64,000 bases of DNA from Isoetes taiwanensis (lineage: Eukaryota; Streptophyta; Lycopodiopsida; Isoetales; Isoetaceae), in contig JAJEKV010000112.1 in NCBI GenBank assembly GCA_021234155.1, positions 2,098,282 to 2,162,281 of the forward strand, read 5' to 3'. Positions within the stretch are counted from its first letter, which is position 1. Every line of letters starts with the position of its first letter. Positions 54,859-64,000 of the stretch are shown here, in pieces. The translations under genes and the position numbers were made by a program. The notes under the pieces were generated by a model that saw only the letters and a list, made by a program, of their open reading frames with translations, was not told the DNA's origin and made no database searches.

Positions 54859-57480
54859 ACATATTGACACAGTATTTATCACAGTAACAAAAGATGAAAA
54901 TATCAATTCGTCATACATTGTCTCTGAGTTACCTTTCATTTCTTGTAGGCCTCCATAAGCAATATTGGCTTTAGATGGAAGAGATCTCTGCTTTGGGCTT
55001 CCTTCCAAACCATAGGCTGGGTTGCATAAACCATTGCATAAACCGTAGGCTGCTTATCTTGGTCACGGGCTCTACTAAATTAAAAGTTTCATGCAGCAAA
55101 CTTATAGTCCAGCTCTAATTTGTTCCAAGGCTTCTGAATAAGTGCTGCTTTCTTTGTTGCATTACTAACCAAGAGAATTATCATTGTTGAGTACCGCTTA
55201 GCACAGCCTACAACTTAATAGAATTCTCCAGCACTGCCAAACAGCTAATTTCGGCCAGTCCTGCTTTATGCAAAGCTGCACAAGCTGCGAGCCATGGTTT
55301 AGAACCCGTAACAATTCGCCACCAGTAGCTGCAACATATAGTTACATAACAAAACACACCATTGCATTATAGCTTCACATTATGTGATACCATATCTTCC
55401 AGGGATGTTGGTACAACATATTGCTTACCATTTATCATATTGATTTATCATGTTGATGCTGCTACCGCTTGCAATATAACAGTTTGTATTAGACTATGGC
55501 ACTGGACCCTACACACTGACCCCGAATTTTGGTCCACAGTTGTTTTTTTCTTGTACGGAAGTGTTGTTTTATGCCAAAAACAACACCGAAATGACACCAA
55601 AAGTCCACGTGGGTCTGCTTATCCGGATTTGCACAAAAGAGACAAGGTTTTTTTGGCAAAAAAATCCCACGGGTTTTTCCGCACTTTTTGTTTTTTGTCA
55701 ACGTGTCCTTTTTGTCGTTGTTGTTTTTACCAACTTTTTCGACGGTGGTTTTTTTTCCTTTGATCGTTGTTTTTTAAGGAGTGACGTGTTGTTTGTCTTC
55801 CAAATAACACGTGTAGGTTTAAATATTAGTACTCGTGGAAAAGTGATAAAGACCGTTATTTTTCCCTTTTCTATGTGTGTGTTTTTTTTTTATCTACTTG
55901 TAGTTTTTAGCGAAACCATGAATTGTTTTGCTTCAGGTTTAGATATTACTACATGTAAAAAATAAAATTACAACATCAAAGTAACATGGTTTTATAAAAA
56001 TGTACATGTTATTTAACGAAATAATATATGTGTTACTTAAATCCAGCTATTGCTTTTAATGCTCCTAACTATTGTTTTTCTAAAGTAAGGACATATAGAA
56101 AAGAATGATTATAACACATAGAAAAATCTAAGTGTTGTTTCTAATGCGTATTTTGACCAATTAAATATCGACACGTGGCATAATTTTAAAATAAAAAAAA
56201 CTATTATTTTAACCAATCATATACTAACACGTGGCATACATTTAAACAAAAAAAACATGCCTTCCAAATTTAATTTAAAATAAGAAAGCCTTTGGGAATC
56301 GAACCCAAACAAGTCCATACAGCAATCCAAATACCAACCTTGGATTAAAACATTGAATATTGAATGATTGCGTTCAAAACATTAAAGTAATCGTTAAGAC
56401 TCAAACAATTAAATTTCTTGTATAAGGTTCAAAGCATGAAGTAAAACAAGTAAATTTAATGTTTAAGGTTCAACACATTAAATTAATGTGATTTCAATGG
56501 TAGTTGAAAACAATGTAGCCACCGTATTCGTCAGGTTACTGTAGCACAGTTGTGGTAATGGGCTTAGGGTAATGCAACCACCGGCTTCTTTGTTTTTTCG
56601 GTTCCAAGAGCCCTGAAAATCCAATTTAAAAAGGATGAGAAATGCACGTGATAAAGAAAAGGGAAAAAAATAGATTTCGTTGCTTACTTCATTTCACGGC
56701 ATCAATTGTTCATGTAAATAATTTGAAACATAAAATGAGAAGTAAAACTATAATCCGAAATTTAGAGAGGGTATTTTACCTCATCCATCAGTGTTTGCTT
56801 AAAATTATCTGGAAGAATCACATCAATATGAGGTCAATATTGAGGCCAGGAACAGGAGTTTCAGGAATCTGGCACAGCAGATGCATAGATAAAATAGATA
56901 AGGATTTATCAGGAGCTGAGGGGCAATGGCCATCTCCTACTGCTCCTCAGGTTGAAATTGATAGTGATGAGAAAGGCACAGAAACTGGTAAACAAAGATG
57001 GGGTTGGGTCTGGGGCCTTAGGTTTTGATATGGGGGCATGCTAGGGGGAGTGGTCCAGGAAGAAAAGAAACTAAGGCAATGGGGTATTTGGAAAACAAAA
57101 ACAATGGTTACAAGGGCAAGATATCATGGAAAAAGGGGCAAGATATTATCCTAAGCAACCATTTGACGTATAAGAAAGGGAAACGTTCTATCTTAAGGAA
57201 AAAGGGAAATATCAGGAATAGACATCATGCAAAATAAGCTACCAAAAGGCGTGGAGCGAGAGATGGTCGAAATAGCAAAAGCAACGACCTTTTAGCCAAC
57301 AAAAAGGCCCGATTGGGCTATAACTGAAGACAACGGCCAGTTCTAGAATTACAGCGGAATCTCAGACTTCGTTTGCGGCTCCTGCAGAATCCGGCAGCCT
57401 ACAGATCTTTGACTTTGGCTTCAATAAACCGGTTCCTGATTGCCGTTGCTAAGACCGATCTGCTTGTCTTTGAGTTAGCC
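54859..57480. other. Intergenic DNA
   Basis: No gene is supported. ORFs at 55.36-55.97 kb are F/V/T-rich by-products of T-rich DNA. The 128-residue ORF at 56642-57028 has no recognised domain, and neither has the basic one that follows at 57025-57237. Confidence 0.4.
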
Positions 57481-57595
57481 GAAGATCTTGCAAGCAGGGT
57501 TTTGGGTTTGCTTATTGCTGGTTTTAGCCTGCGATAAAAAAGCCAGTAAGCACTACACAAAGCTTAAAAATAATATAAAGCAATCTTGTATTTAC

Positions 57596-57700
57596 CTGGA
57601 TGCCATGCTCGAGACAATAAAGCTCCCAACAAGCTTTGCCGACCACCCATTTCTGCTTTTTGGCGAAGCTTCGTCTTCTACGGTGACAGATTTCAGCGCA
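57596..57700 (-). pseudogene. Alpha-tubulin first-exon fragment
   Basis: The minus strand encodes VVGKACWELYCLEHGIQ and then a splice donor (CAG|GTAAATA) at 57596. This matches the alpha-tubulin N-terminus (VGNACWELYCLEHGIQ) with one change, N to K. The intron position after GIQ is also where I recall plant alpha-tubulin genes being split. Upstream, the tubulin start (MREC..IHIGQAGIQ) is not readable: the frame gives CHRRRRSFAKKQKW instead. I found no later tubulin exon downstream. It is therefore a captured or decayed piece. Confidence 0.75.
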
Positions 57701-58135
57701 AATAGATGCAAGGTCGGGCTGAGCTGCTTCGTTTCTGACAAATTGATAGGTTTTTTCTGTGCAGGGCTTGAAATGAAGGGTCAAAAGGAATCGATTGATC
57801 AGATCTAAAGGAGGAGATGAGGAAAAGTACAAACACCAAGGGAGCTTTGGTTTGGGGAATCAAGGAATGCTGCCAGATTCGCCGCTGAGCTTCGTCGTCG
57901 CCATAGCCATAGAAAGAATAACATGGGAAACGACCATCGGCATAGCTGCCGATCGCCATAGCCGTAGCACAAGGAAAGCGGCGCAAGGAAAGGGGCCAGG
58001 CGGGAAAGAAGGGAAAGAAACACAAGCTGGCCCCAACCAATAGGATGATACGACCTGGATCAAAATCCAGGCCGTTCATCTCGGCCCATCTCGGCCATTG
58101 AATAGTTTTTACATTTATCAAATTATTAATTTGTT
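57701..58135. other. GC-richer DNA beside the tubulin fragment
   Basis: Overlapping minus-strand ORFs (up to 142 residues) have no recognised domain. The block could be the 5' region carried along with the tubulin fragment. Confidence 0.3.
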
Positions 58136-58556
58136 ACACAATTAACATTATTAACACAAACCATTGCATTTGACACATTTAAATTAAAATCCCCCTTAAA
58201 CCCCCTTTGGTTTGGGTGCATATTCACACGGGGGGTTACGTAGGGCAGCGAGAGCCTTAAAAAATTTACAATACATGTACAAAATTAACACCATTAAGTA
58301 CATTCTCTCAAATCTTATAGTATTTTGCAAACCTTAATATACAGTATACAAAAACTTGTACATGCATACCCCACAAACGAGGATCGCTATGTACAGTCCA
58401 GATCTTGGAATAAAGGGCAAATATGCCCATCCGACAGCTCTCGTTGCCCGAAGTAACCCCCCGTGTGAATATGCACCCAAACCAAAGGGGGTTTAAGGGG
58501 GATTTTAATTTAAATGTGTCAAATGCAATGGTTTGTGTTAATAATGTTAATTGTGT
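58136..58556. mobile_element. 421-bp foldback (long inverted repeat) element
   Basis: The left arm (58136 to about 58256, starting ACACAATTAACATTATTAAC) and the right arm (about 58437 to 58556) are reverse complements with few differences over about 120 bp. Both include TTTGGTTTGGGTGCATATTC and TCACACGGGGGGTTAC. The 180-bp middle is AT-rich and non-coding. Arms that make up over half the length suggest a foldback-type MITE; I could not settle the target duplication. Confidence 0.8.
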
Positions 58557-58569
58557 GTTAATGGTTTGT

Positions 58570-60224
58570 GTTAACTAAAAAAATTTTTGGCCCCTTCGGG
58601 GCCTTAAGGATGGTGTAGGGGATATTACCTAATACTCTAATGATGGATGGTATATCTTTCAAGGCTCTGCAAAAATATACCTTATATATGGGCAACGAGT
58701 TCATAGAGGAGTAGATTGCTATAACCACAGAAGGTTTGGATAAATTTCTATATTTTTCATAGCACCTATTGCTATGATATTTTGCAATTTTCACCAACAA
58801 TAACCACTAGATACATAGCAAGTTTTTGCATCATTCCATAGATAACATCTCATGGACATATGAACAAAGAAGAGATGTGACAAATTTCTCTGCATTTTGG
58901 AACCAGAGTTCGGATTACCATCATTCCACTTTGTATCTATGCTTGTTTCTATCTCAAATGCCCATCTTCCTAAACCATTTAGGCAAATCATAAGTCATAT
59001 TGGCTGCAGCCGTTGCCCAGAACCTGATAGATGTGTTGAGGTGAGCATTCCAAGTAAAGCACGAAGATATAATACGAAAGGGAAGCAAAAGAGTTCTCAA
59101 CTTCTATTTCTTATGACAGCCCAACTCTGTCACTCCGAGTATTGGTTTTATATGTGTCTCTGCCACTCAGAATATTGGTTCTGTCCATGTGTGCATTGCA
59201 GGGAAAAATGACCACATCATATTCTTCTTCGAGTGGTTTTATTCTCTTAGAAGAAACCAGTAACACATCTCCACCATAAAACATTCCTGTGGCAGGCAAA
59301 ATATTCAAGTCTGCTAAGTCAGATGCAGCAGACGAAGTTGATGCTTAAGAAAAGTATCTAACACAATACAAGAATCACGGACTGGGAAGGCAGGCTTGAA
59401 TTACCTCAAGTTTGTAGCCCATTTTTCTTGGACTTTCCATAGACGTCATCCAGACATCCAGAGCCTACTACAGATCTGTGCCAGTTGGATTCCTACAGTC
59501 GGCATGCAGAGACAGTGTTACATGTAGTGTTACAAAAAACCCAAAAATAAGTTGTCCGGCTCTACTCTAATATCCAGTCTGATTCATCTGTATACTATGC
59601 TCTACTTATGCCGGATCCACAAATATCCTATGTCTCATTGCGATCTGTAAATATGAGAAAAAGCATAGATGAGAAAATATGAGATAGATATTCAAGTTAA
59701 TAGTTAATCCGCAATCCTGTTCAAAAACTCTATGAATCCCCTGTCGGATGCTAAAACCCTCAGTATACGAAGAGAAGCTGGGCCCAGATCAAGCTACATC
59801 AAACCAAGAAATGCGTGGAACTGGGATGCAACCTATCCTGGACTGGGCTGCGCTTCAACAATCGAACTCCAGATTCCCAACTTCATCTGAACTTCGGCCT
59901 CAGTTCTACAAGGCCTCTTCAACCTGCAATCGCAAAATTTTATGCACCAAATGAATCCCAGACTCACCTTGTGATCCCTTTGAAATAAGATCAGCTGGAT
60001 TCACCACTACAGTCCCATTCAAACAAGATCAGCTGGCTTCCTGCCTAGGTTATGCACGTCTCCATTTTTTTAACATAATGAAACACAGGAGCACGTCCAG
60101 GCCCTATCTATGTTTGCCCAAATTAGCGCTTGAAGCCACATCCAGAGTTTGATAAAGAAATTTCTAACCCTAAAATTAAGACCTTCGAGGCCTGCATGCC
60201 ATGTAGACCACTAATATACCACCA

Positions 60225-60260
<36 letters not shown>

Positions 60261-60830
60261 ATGGGTGCCCACCATTGAAAGAAAACATGAAAATCACTAT
60301 CTGTGTATGCGCGCTCTAGATGTACGCATTAGTACATCAATTGAAATACACCACAAAATCATAGCAAAACCTTAGTGAAAAGCGTACAAAAATACAAAAG
60401 TAACCCCCTGTTATTATGCTACATATTGTACACATAATTTTTTTGAGGAGGGCCATTGCAGGGGATAATGGTGAGGCGGTGCTTCCAGTTGAGGCAGAGG
60501 ACCGAGAGCCCTTTGTGGTGGCACCATCGGAGCATTTGAGGCATATAAATTATGGCTTTTTTTTTTGACAAACATAAAAAGGGATAGGTGAAGTAACTTC
60601 AGTTGACCACTATGTTTTCGGTGGCAGTCGCCTCTGTTGGAACAATTGCTCCCATCTGGCTCACTAATATTCCACAAAATTTTGTAAATATAGGTATAAT
60701 GATCTATATAACCCGCCAAATTTCAAGCACTTGATCTGCCGAAAACTTTATTGGGATACATCACTCCACAAGGGTTCACTATTTTATAGTCAAATCTGGG
60801 ATCTCGGATAGTAAGCATCCCACAATCTGC
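58570..60830. other. Intergenic DNA with a 29-base poly-A run
   Basis: A short tandem repeat (CACT(C)CGAGTATTGGTT-like, ~32-bp period) lies near 59.13-59.18 kb. Uninterrupted A occupies 60228-60256. ORFs are short and unrecognised. Confidence 0.45.
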
Positions 60831-60839
60831 AAATGTTGG

Positions 60840-62010
60840 CATGGAATATGATGATGTGGCACTTCAACCGTTGACATGTCATGTCGAGAGTAAGCAAGAC
60901 CAACTAGGCTCCAAAATGCCACGCGGACTCCAACCCTGCACTGCAAGTAGCACAACCGCATGCCAAGGACCAGCAGAAAGCAGCTTTGCAAGTTCCATTA
61001 ATAATGTAACCTTCCAGTCACCACTACAGCCATTCTTCAGTCATACTCTACAACGTTTCTTTTGCAAGTTCCATTAATAATGTAACCTTCCAGTCACCAC
61101 TACAGCCATTCTTCAGTCATACTCTACAACGTTTCTGGGGTCTATACAAGTGATTTTCCTAGAAATCCTTTAACTACATATGACTACACTAGTTTATAGC
61201 TTGACATCTCTAGTTTGGCATATGTAAATCGTACCAAGGTCACAAAAATCCCTTATGGATCTAATGTTCAGATTGTAATCTTAGAAACCATCAATTTCCA
61301 AGTTAAAGCCCACCCCTTTCGCTTGCGTGGTCATGACTTTTATGGGGTGATATGACAATGTTTGGGCAACAAGTCAAGATATGAGGCATTTTTGCAAGAA
61401 ATGGATAACATAAGAAATAGGACAACTTTTTAGGGTTTTTGTATAGGAATTTTGCAAGGACAAAACAAAGGAAACTTTAAGAACTTAGAGCAATTTTTTG
61501 TTACCTTTTATTGACATGCGCATGATGATGTGGCATGCCATTGGTGACATGTCATGCCAAGTAAGCAATGCCAACTTTTGACTAGGCCAAAAATAAAATA
61601 AAAAATGTGCAACTCGTTTTCCCATGGGTTGATGTGGTTGTGACATGGCAAGATATGGGTGATGTGGACATGATGATGACCCTATGCACACTCCTCGGCA
61701 TGTTTGTCTCCATCCCGATGCAAAAATATAGGGTTCACGTTATGGGTCGCCGCCTTGCCACAAGTGGTCGATTTGGCAAACAGATGTCGTTTTCCCTTAT
61801 GGCACCAAAAATAGCATGGACAAGCTGATGTGGCACTCCAAGTGGTGACATCGCATGCCAAGCAAGCAAGTTCAAGTTTTGACTAGGCCAAAAATGAATA
61901 GATGTACATCTTTTATCTTTTCATTGGGTGGTGTTGGCAAATTTTGGATGACATGGCGAGATGTTGGTGGCGACGGGACGTGATGGCTAGGACTTTATGC
62001 AAGAAATATG
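60840..62010 (+). repeat. Diverged ~300-bp repeat units
   Basis: GATGTGGCA, then GTGACATGTCATGCCAAGTA and AGCAA, then TTTTGACTAGGCCAAAAAT, GATGTGGACATGATG and GCAAGAAATATGACAACnTT follow one another at about 61510 and again from about 61815 (305-bp spacing). Partial units start near 60840 and 61320. A lone copy is at 22.02 kb. Confidence 0.65.
60985..61136. repeat. Exact tandem duplication, 76-bp unit
   Basis: TTTGCAAGTTCCATTAATAA starts at 60985 and at 61061, and the two copies appear identical to ACAACGTTTCT. The lack of differences implies a recent event. Confidence 0.9.
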
Positions 62011-62054
62011 ACAACCTTTGGATTTTTTGGTAGAGGAGTTTGGCAAGGAGCCTA

Positions 62055-62965
62055 GGTGGCATGTTGGAGCCACCTTGGCATGTTGGAGCCTAGGTGGCAT
62101 GTTGGAGCCAACTTGACATGTTGGAGCCTAGGTGGCATGTTAGAGCCCACGTGGCATGTTGGAGCCCGTGTGGCATGTTGCGACCCACGTGGCATGTTGG
62201 AGCTGATGGTGGCATATTTGAGCCACCTTGGCATGCTTGAGCCTAGTTGGCATGTTGGAGCCACCTTGGCATGTTGGAGCCTAGGTGGCATGTTGGAGCC
62301 TAGGTGGCACGCGTTGGAGCCTAGGTGGCATGCTAGAGCTCACGGGCATGTTGGAGCTCACGTGGCATGTTGGAGCCACGTTGGCATGTAGGAGCCCGTG
62401 GCATGTTGGGCGTGGGTGGCATGTTTGACCCATGGAGCCTACGTGGCATGTTGAAGCCATGGTGGCATGTTGGAGCCTAGATGGCATATTTGAGCCACCT
62501 TGGCATGCTTGAGCCTAGGTGGCACGTTGGAGCCAACTTGGCATGTTGGAGCTCACGTGGTACGCTTGAGCCTAGGTGGCATGTTGGAGCCTAGGTGGCA
62601 TGCTAGGTGGCATGTTGGAGCCCACGTGGCATGTTGGAGCATAGGTGGCATGTTGGAGCCTAGGTGGCATGTTGGAGCCTAGGTGGCATGTTGAAGCCCT
62701 AGGTGGCATGTTGGAGCCCACGTGGCATGTCGGAGCGTAGGTGGCATGTTGGAGCCTACGTGGCATGTTGGAGCCTAGGTGGCATGTTGGAGCCTAGGTG
62801 GCATATTTGAGCCACCTTGGCACGCTTGAGCCTAGGTGGCATGTTGGAGCCTAGGTGGCATGTTGGAGCCTAGGTGGCACGTTGGAGCCTAGGTGGCATG
62901 CTAGAGCTCAGGAGGCATGTTGGAGCCTATGTGGCATGTTGGAGCTCACGTGGCATGTTGGAGAG
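62055..62965. repeat. Minisatellite, 19-bp unit TTGGAGCCTAGGTGGCATG
   Basis: About 45 imperfect copies run head to tail. Common variants replace CTAG with CCACG or CAAC, and some units gain or lose one to a few bases. Blocks beginning GGCATATTTGAGCCACCTTG recur at about 62.21, 62.48 and 62.80 kb, so the array also has a higher-order pattern. Several ORFs on both strands (for example repeats of MLEPRWHVGA) are by-products of the repeat, because three units make 19 codons. Confidence 0.95.
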
Positions 62966-63067
62966 GCCAGACCCCAGGAGACGGACATCACAAAGGTTAC
63001 CGAGGCAGGCTTTCCTACTACCTGCAACACATGAAGAATATCAAAACAACAAGCACATGCTATACTG

Positions 63068-63265
63068 AGTTCCCAAGAAACGAATTTAGTGATAAATAAT
63101 ATGATCCGCTCTTTGTTTTTTGAAGCAAGAAATAGTGTGGCATTAAGAAACAGAGATCAATAAGAATAACATGATAAACTTTTAGTATAGACGGATCATT
63201 GCATGTTATCTGCACGATTTTGTAAAGGTCTAATAATGCCTTAGAAGATATGAAACGGAGATAAA
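63068..63265. repeat. Third copy of the 50.5-kb dispersed repeat
   Basis: AATTTAGTGATAAATAATAT, CTTTGTTTTTTGAAGCAA and CTTAGAAGATATGAAACGGA match the unit at 50.52-50.72 kb in order. The lead-in AAGCACATGCTATA is shared. Confidence 0.8.
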
Positions 63266-63267
63266 GC

Positions 63268-63420
63268 TGAGAATAGAATAGAATATGATTTTATCGTCCA
63301 CGGAGACCAACTGGCCTATGGGACCCAAGTACAAAGAGAGAGCAACAGGCATATTACTAGCAGGATTAAAAAACCCCCGCCCCGAAGGGTTTTCGGGGGA
63401 AAAACCTTAGTAGCAATAAG
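63268..63420 (-). mobile_element. LINE-type 3' end with pentanucleotide tail and hairpin
   Basis: Read on the minus strand, the segment has a hairpin (TTTTTCCCCCGAAAACCC and GGGGCGGGGGTTTTTTAATC), then GGCCAGTTGGTCTCCGTGG, then ACGATAAAAT and ATTCT-type repeats. It is the fullest of the related copies (24.0, 52.1 and the 3.27-kb hairpin). The body would lie at higher coordinates and may run off the window. Confidence 0.55.
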
Positions 63421-64000
63421 GATGCTGACATACTGCACAGTTATATACATAATCACAAGTACAGCTGAGGTTAATGTCGGACAGGGGGGCATAACTGAGT
63501 CCGCGTATCCATTACCTCCCGGAGGTACGATCCCAACAAGCCTACAGAGGCCGTGCTCGTGCTCATGCAAGGCCCGATGGGGCACAACTAACCGAGCCTA
63601 CCTAGCCCGGATATCTTTACGCCGGGACAGTCCGGAGGGCGTGACTTTCATCCTCAATGGCACCTGTTGACAAAGATCGACAGACTCTGTCTCACGCTGC
63701 TCCCCCCAATCCATCTCCCTGTCTCAATGCGGAGGTGGTGTGCACCCTCGCGAATGGAAGCAATCACTGCACTTTTTCATGGGTAGATGGGTGCGCAGTA
63801 GTGGTGTGGGCCCCTCGTGAGCATGGGATTAACCCGCTGTCGATAATTTGCCACCTTGACATGTGAGAGGGCCTGCATCCCAAAGCTTGGCCATGAAGCA
63901 AGCATCCAAGTACTTCGCTTCAAGGCGCAGCGTTCCTTCGTTGTATGCACCGGTCCACATCTCTGTGCCTCACATTCCATAGCGAGAACCACTGGGCTTG
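63421..64000. other. GC-richer sequence at the window edge
   Basis: Minus-strand ORFs of 71-89 residues and a plus-strand ORF of 82 residues show no recognised domain. Position suggests that it could be the upstream part of the minus-orientation LINE-type element, but I saw no reverse transcriptase or endonuclease motif. Confidence 0.3.

Noticed and set aside
55362-55965. 133- and 141-residue plus-strand ORFs rich in F and V
   Set aside because: T-rich low-complexity DNA gives open frames by chance; two frames overlap with no preference and no domain.
56285-56345. tRNA gene on the minus strand (GGGTTCGATTCCC looks like a T-arm)
   Set aside because: No matching 5' acceptor strand, D-arm or anticodon arm could be formed. 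At most a tRNA-derived fragment.
62052-63099. Multiple ORFs on both strands of the GTTGGAGCC array (MLEPRWHVGA / MPPRLQHAT repeats)
   Set aside because: They are by-products of a 19-bp minisatellite; three units make 19 codons, so several frames stay open. No start context or domain supports expression.
1-64000. LTR retrotransposon polyproteins
   Set aside because: I found no gag, protease, integrase or LTR-type reverse transcriptase motif in the frames I read; the only RT seen is the LINE relic at 10.5 kb. The search was by eye and not exhaustive.

Overview
This window is nuclear DNA of a land plant. Several things support that: a secreted plant-type glycerophosphodiester phosphodiesterase gene with seven GT-AG introns, a pentatricopeptide (PPR) fragment, an alpha-tubulin first-exon fragment, and a transposon load of hAT, Harbinger-type MITE, Helitron, pogo-like, DUF7869-type and LINE remnants. 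Most introns are short (about 60-200 bp). I cannot place the species; a seedless plant (lycophyte, fern or bryophyte) is a guess from the short introns and the transposon mix. I saw no LTR-retrotransposon polyprotein, rRNA, CRISPR array or bacterial-style operon.

Layout. 0-11 kb is AT-rich intergenic DNA holding a Helitron 3' end (467), a duplicated GC-richer segment (3.56-4.09 kb), an eroded coding-like stretch (8.3-8.9 kb) and a LINE reverse transcriptase relic (10.5-10.7 kb). 11.2-13.0 kb is the best gene, an eight-exon GDPD on the minus strand, with an unusual GGAATCAC repeat array 5' of it. 14.1-14.9 kb is a two-exon minus-strand gene joining a truncated cold-shock domain to an unidentified GGFGARDD-motif domain. 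15.75-16.81 kb is a hAT-type element with a perfect 8-bp target duplication. 17-24 kb is intergenic, with a PPR fragment, a few possible exons and one unidentified 207-residue ORF.

24.7-33.1 kb is clearly richer in G+C than its surroundings. It holds minus-strand coding pieces, the clearest being an FCP1-like phosphatase domain, and two local repeat families: about 16 copies of a palindrome with core TCTCGACTCGCGAGTCGAGA, and about six copies of a larger foldback module. At least two palindromes lie inside a predicted intron of the FCP1 gene. This island is the part most likely to be undescribed.

33.4-36.3 kb is a frameshifted DUF7869-type transposon gene. 41.95-42.6 kb is a small gene for a 54-residue single-pass membrane protein split over two exons. 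43.7-48.8 kb holds a SAM-domain fragment, a pogo-like transposase with one premature stop and an Asp-to-Asn change in the catalytic triad, and two Harbinger-type MITEs. 49.4-55 kb has an unidentified ORF, a second Helitron end, a dispersed repeat and a 3.4-kb hAT-type element with a perfect 8-bp target duplication. 57.6 kb carries the alpha-tubulin fragment, beside a 421-bp foldback element. 60.8-63.4 kb is repeat-dominated: diverged ~300-bp units, a ~0.9-kb minisatellite of 19-bp units, and a LINE-type 3' end.

Intact-looking genes are GDPD, the 54-residue membrane protein and probably the FCP1-domain exon. Nearly everything else is transposon or captured gene debris.
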